From Lineus longissimus (Eukaryota > Nemertea > Pilidiophora > Heteronemertea > Lineidae): a DNA stretch of 64,000 bases. The stretch spans positions 16,800,001-16,864,000 of the forward strand of contig NC_088319.1 of the NCBI RefSeq assembly GCF_910592395.1, written 5' to 3'. This document shows, one piece after another, positions 60,100 to 64,000 of the stretch (its first letter is position 1; each line of letters starts with the position of its first letter). A model generated the notes under the pieces. That model searched no databases and was not told the origin of the DNA. It worked only from the letters and a program-made list of their open reading frames with translations. The position numbers and the translations under genes are program-made.

Positions 60100-62772
60100 T
60101 TACAAAACAGTCCTCAACTTGTAAGCGTCCTCTTTCTTCTTCCGTCCTTTTAAGATGGCTGGAAAAAACACACCAATCAGCAATAACAACAATATGACCC
60201 CAGCTGCGATCCCGGCCACGACCTTGACCTCTGGGCCCCTCACAGGGCAATCAAAGTCATCAGGGGTCAAGGTGGAAAGTTCCTTCATTGTTCCTCCCAC
60301 AATGCACTTCATATCGTCTGCTCTCACAAGATAGTCTGCTCGGCGAAGCCAATCTTGAAGCCATTTGGAACTACAGTTACAAACCAACGCATTTTTCAAT
60401 AGATTAAATTCCGTGACATTACTGAGAAATTTGGTGACATTTTTGGTAATTCGTTCTATTTTGTTGTCTTGTAACTGAATTCTATTGACGTTCACTGAAA
60501 GTAGTTTGACAACATCATCTGTTATGTTTTCTATTTGATTCCGCGCCAAATATAGTTCTGTGACATTGTACAAATAGGTGCGCGGAGGAATCTGAGTGAT
60601 TTGGTTATCCTCGAAATGTAGCTCGAGGAGGCCTTCTGGCATCTCTTCTGGTAACGTTGTCAGGTTCTTCCCATGGCACTTGACCAGTGTGACGTCATTG
60701 TTCAAACGATCATGACACTCGCATGGCTCTGGACAGTTTGACCCAGTAAATTGACACTCGAATTCGTCTTCCTTGATGTGCTCCAGGGGGCGCCCCTTTA
60801 AATGAGGTGGCTTGGTACAGCGCCATTTTTGCTCACCAAAACTCAACCAGGAATATGACCCATACTCATCGTCTTTTCGATGCTTTTTGATGAATTTATA
60901 CCAAGGGTACACGGCACAGTCACAGTTCAGGGGATTATTCGTCAAATCAATCGTGAAATATGACAGTAACCACTCCAAAGATTTGCTCTCCGGGGAGTTC
61001 AAATCTTTTATGTCGATATTGTCAATAAAGTTATCTGCTAACGAAAGGATAACTCTGCTTCCTGGGAGACGAAACAAGACTGCTCGATGGTCGCTTTGAT
61101 TGGTCGATCTACTCATAACGTCATTCGTGACGTCACGTTGCAAGCCTTTTAATAGGCTCATAAAATCACGTGATGTGATCCCGTTTTTCGAAAGGTCGAT
61201 CTTCGAAGCGAAAGGAAATAGGATAATGTACGATGTCAGTGTTTTCAAACGGTTATTCTGCAAGTCGAGTTGAATGAGAAGATTCGCCCTCGTATCTGGC
61301 AAAGCTCCTTGTTCAATGGAATCAATCAAGTTGTCGTTGAGGCACAATTTCTTCAACTTTTTCAATGTAGTGAACGTTCCTGATTTGATGTCTGTCAGAC
61401 GATTGTAGGACAGATCTAGCTCCTCCAAACTGATAAGGTCAGAAAATGCATCTTTGGCCAATCGGCTGATTCGGTTTTTCGCTATTGCCAGTTTTCGTAG
61501 TCGTGTTTTGCCCCGGAACACCTTGCTTCCGATATCCATAATGTTGTTATTGGTCAGGTTGATGTGTATGAAACCGGGGTGGCCTTGAAGAGCGTGGTCT
61601 GGCAAGCGTGAGATGCGGTTATTCTGCAACAGAAGGATCTGCAATCCGTACGCACTTTCAAATGGGTTCGGAGGTTCATTACCGAAGTCTACCACCGTAT
61701 TCCTCAAGGCTAGTTTGTCCAAAACCCCTTCGAATTTCACAGGCAACGCTTGCTGCGGAGTCAAAAACTCGAGAGTAAAGAATCGACGATATAGGTTTGG
61801 TGGGATTTCAGCGCCTTGAGTGTATTCATAGGTCCCATATTCCGTCCTTGACATTGAATGCGGGAGGAACATGTTCTTTTTGCACCAAGGGAATTGTGGG
61901 AATGATTCAAAGCTTCCGGTATTGCGCAATATGTTCATGGATTGAAGGAAGGGCATGGTCCTTGGCAATGATGCGATATCTTTCGATGTTAAATTCATGT
62001 CATGGAGAACCAATTCAGCCATTTCGGGCCAGATATTTTCAGAGATTATACTCGGGAGATTGACGATCTTGAGCACTCCTTTACCTGGCTCAAAACAGTG
62101 GAGATAGGTACCATTAGCACCACAAGGCTTCGGGTTTTGGATTTCTAGCTTCCCTAAAGTATGTAGTCCTGATATCATGGGCAACGTTTGCTTCGCTCGA
62201 TTGAACCCAGGTATTGGAGGAAATATGTGGTTTGTTGGTATCACAGCTGCTTTCGAGTCATTCAAGTTCAGGTCGTTGGTTACGTAGAGCGGCTGGAAGA
62301 GCGTCAACCCGCGCAAACCAACTGCCTTCCCAAAAGTCGCGATTGCAGACCATGCCACCGCGCAATGACGCAACTCAAGCAAAGAAATAGTCCTCATTTT
62401 TACTCCACTAGGATTAACAATCACAAGTTCGGCCGGGAAAAGACACTTTACGATAACTGCTGCCGTTGCCACGAAATCCTGAGGCGTGTCCTTGGTGATG
62501 TCACGAACGTCAAGCACACATTGTGCTACTTTATCCAAGGCAGTGATTCCCTGAGTCTCGCATACATAAAGGTAGTTCTTCAGTGGGTGGTCCCCAACTA
62601 GGAAGAAACTGATGTCTATGTAGTGCCTTTTAAGTTCGCAGTGTAACTTGCAAGTGTTGTGCGTCTGCGCTGTTGGTTCGAGATTACCTCTCACACTGCC
62701 GGCTCCGAGGGTATGGAGGCAGATGAAAGCGAGGGCGACGGCCACGCCGCCTGGCGACATCATCTGCATCAT
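60100..62772 (-). CDS. Toll-like leucine-rich-repeat membrane receptor without TIR domain
   Basis: 890 residues in one coding exon. Signal peptide 1-29. A Cys-containing N-terminal region with weak LRRs precedes clear LRRs from about 377 to 535 (LQILLLQNNRISRLP, LEELDLSYNRLTDI, LIQLDLQNNRLKTL). LRRCT 1 has NPLNCDCAVYPW with C617, C619, C652, C673. A new LRRNT follows (C680, C684, C686, C699), three more LRRs (715-790), then LRRCT 2 (C798, C800, C823, C842). Transmembrane helix 851-873; 17-residue basic tail (RKKKEDAYKLRTVL). The CF-NF-CF cysteine order is that of protostome-type (multiple cysteine cluster) Toll receptors, but the ~150-residue TIR signalling domain is absent, and no TIR-like frame lies downstream. 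Many NxS/T sites suit an extracellular location. The first ATG was chosen; two further Met codons follow closely. An acceptor (TTCGTTTCAG) ends at 62796, so the 5' UTR is spliced. Likely a decoy, co-receptor or adhesion protein. A distant TIR exon cannot be excluded. Confidence 0.9.
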   Translation of the reverse strand: MMQMMSPGGVAVALAFICLHTLGAGSVRGNLEPTAQTHNTCKLHCELKRHYIDISFFLVGDHPLKNYLYVCETQGITALDKVAQCVLDVRDITKDTPQDFVATAAVIVKCLFPAELVIVNPSGVKMRTISLLELRHCAVAWSAIATFGKAVGLRGLTLFQPLYVTNDLNLNDSKAAVIPTNHIFPPIPGFNRAKQTLPMISGLHTLGKLEIQNPKPCGANGTYLHCFEPGKGVLKIVNLPSIISENIWPEMAELVLHDMNLTSKDIASLPRTMPFLQSMNILRNTGSFESFPQFPWCKKNMFLPHSMSRTEYGTYEYTQGAEIPPNLYRRFFTLEFLTPQQALPVKFEGVLDKLALRNTVVDFGNEPPNPFESAYGLQILLLQNNRISRLPDHALQGHPGFIHINLTNNNIMDIGSKVFRGKTRLRKLAIAKNRISRLAKDAFSDLISLEELDLSYNRLTDIKSGTFTTLKKLKKLCLNDNLIDSIEQGALPDTRANLLIQLDLQNNRLKTLTSYIILFPFASKIDLSKNGITSRDFMSLLKGLQRDVTNDVMSRSTNQSDHRAVLFRLPGSRVILSLADNFIDNIDIKDLNSPESKSLEWLLSYFTIDLTNNPLNCDCAVYPWYKFIKKHRKDDEYGSYSWLSFGEQKWRCTKPPHLKGRPLEHIKEDEFECQFTGSNCPEPCECHDRLNNDVTLVKCHGKNLTTLPEEMPEGLLELHFEDNQITQIPPRTYLYNVTELYLARNQIENITDDVVKLLSVNVNRIQLQDNKIERITKNVTKFLSNVTEFNLLKNALVCNCSSKWLQDWLRRADYLVRADDMKCIVGGTMKELSTLTPDDFDCPVRGPEVKVVAGIAAGVILLLLLIGVFFPAILKGRKKKEDAYKLRTVL

Positions 62773-62795
62773 TTAGTACCGCGGATATAGTATGT

Positions 62796-64000
62796 CTGAA
62801 ACGAATTGCGTATAGTTAGTGCCTTGTTAGGAGAATGTCCCGGCCTGTATTGTTGATGGATAGCTTGGTACTGGCATGACTCGGCTGGTTCCCTTAACTC
62901 ACCAGGCATGCCAGGCTACCTAATTGGCCTGGTGCGATTTAAGGAAACCAGCAAAATATCTGTATGAATCAAGCGTTGTTAAGAACTTAACGGATGCAGT
63001 CACCCGACAAAAATGATATTGGGTATTGGGTCTCTGCAGAGAAGTGGGGCAGGACACATGATTAAAGAAATTCGAGCTTTGGATCTGGTTACATACTTGG
63101 TTCAGAATGATGACTTTGATTACGATATTCATCATCTGCATGCAAGCCTCCTAGATCAGTATACATGAAGTTTGAGGCCGTCGCAATTAAGATGGTTTCA
63201 TCATGATACAGAGAGTATTTGTATGTTTATAATTTTCATAATTAGCCTACATTTTGATGAAAAATCTACTTAGTGAGTGCATAGACCCGACAATTTCACG
63301 AGCTCATGACATTTAGGAAAAAGTGGGTTACGCTTCCTGTCACCAACTAGGCACAATGACTGTTAGGAAGGACTCGTATCCGATGTAATGGTTTTAAGGA
63401 TCGCCATGTCCCCGTGTCCCCAGTGACAGAATCAGTCGTGTCTTCAGTGGCAAAAGTAAACGAACGCGCAAGAAAGAGAGTATGTCTGTTTCGGTTAGTG
63501 CAGAAGCGATCGAAAACCACTTGCTACTGTAATGGAAATTGACTTTTGGGGTTGGTCAGCACGAGAGGGACTCGGTCAAAACGGTGCAGTGAGAGAGGCG
63601 AACCAGAGCAACAGACATGGTCACTATATTTGTATGTAGCGACCACGCGTAAACGTAAGAGTAAGACACTAAAAGTGCAGATGTAAGTGTAAGAGTAAGG
63701 TACAAGTAGTCAAGTACAAGTGAAAGTGTAGTTGTAAGTATAAGTGCAAGAACATGCAAGTACGTGTAAGTGCAAGTACATGTAAAAGCGAAATAATGTT
63801 AAAACTCACCAAAACAAGCAGAAAAGGCGCGACGTTGCTCAACTGTCCTCCCCGGTGCTCACTCAACAACCATTTTGTCCTGAACAGACGGTCGTGATCT
63901 GCTCATCAACGACATCCTAATGGGCCATATCTGGGTGAAGCCTATTAACGTAAACGTTTAACTATCTACAACTGATCATTACACCTTCCTGTGTATTGAT
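62796..64000 (-). other. Probable 5' intron and upstream region of the LRR gene
   Basis: Runs from the 5' UTR acceptor at 62796 toward higher coordinates. A consensus donor on the minus strand (TTTTG/GTGAGT) at 63809 could end a non-coding first exon at 63810 and above. No coding signal is seen. Confidence 0.35.
63652..63787. repeat. Degenerate hexamer repeat, (AAGTGY/AAGTAC)n
   Basis: About 22 imperfect 6-bp units built on GTAAGT, GCAAGT, GTGAAAGT and TACAAGT. It lies in the probable first intron of the LRR gene. The plus strand repeatedly shows GTAAGT; the gene itself runs on the minus strand. Confidence 0.8.

Noticed and set aside
1-64000. CRISPR array, bacterial operons, riboswitches
   Set aside because: The tandem repeats lack unique spacers of constant length, and all gene features are eukaryotic.

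Overview
The window looks like nuclear DNA from an animal, most likely a marine invertebrate. It is AT-rich with short intergenic reading frames, spliced genes with GT-AG introns, eukaryotic tRNA genes with A and B boxes and T-run terminators, no bacterial operon signals, and many microsatellites, minisatellites and miniature transposons. Abundant TACATGTA-type palindromes, a Toll-type receptor with two cysteine clusters and a 3CxxC zinc-finger gene fit a lophotrochozoan (mollusc, brachiopod or annelid) or possibly a lancelet. I cannot name the species.

Layout. 0-34 kb is gene-poor. It holds a 5x76-bp array (0.9-1.3 kb), diverged ~170-bp repeats (2.4-2.8 kb), a 4x46-bp array (5.7-5.9 kb), a probable non-LTR retroelement 3' end (6.6-6.8 kb), an old ~300-400-bp repeat series (13.9-14.9 kb), a GC-rich 92-bp minisatellite (15.9-16.4 kb), a tRNA-Gln-like relic (21.5 kb) and, on the minus strand near 23.3-24.5 kb, a two-exon coding signal with decayed coding-like sequence upstream of it. 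34.9-39.9 kb is a direct tandem duplication of a ~2.5-kb unit; each unit nests a 138-bp array, a TA-flanked 88-bp palindromic MITE and a 151-171-bp array. A 176-bp fold-back element lies at 43.8 kb.

Genes concentrate in the last 16 kb. An exon encoding a Pro/Ser/Gln-rich, acidic-ended N-terminus starts at 47,960, behind a perfect TGACGTCA site. Four tRNA-Arg(ACG) genes lie at 52.3, 52.9, 55.9 (minus) and 59.7 kb (plus). The first two sit in a three-unit tandem duplication whose middle unit has lost its tRNA. A complete three-exon receptor-transporting-protein-like gene (155 aa) spans 55.6-56.7 kb, with a tRNA antisense in its first intron and a decayed copy of its first coding exon 195 bp upstream. 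A single coding exon on the minus strand (60.1-62.8 kb) encodes an 890-aa membrane protein with a Toll-like ectodomain and no TIR domain.

Function. In vertebrates, receptor-transporting proteins chaperone membrane receptors or (RTP4) act in innate immunity, and Toll-type ectodomains recognise ligands in immunity and development. Having both here as neighbours is suggestive, but nothing in the sequence proves that they work together.
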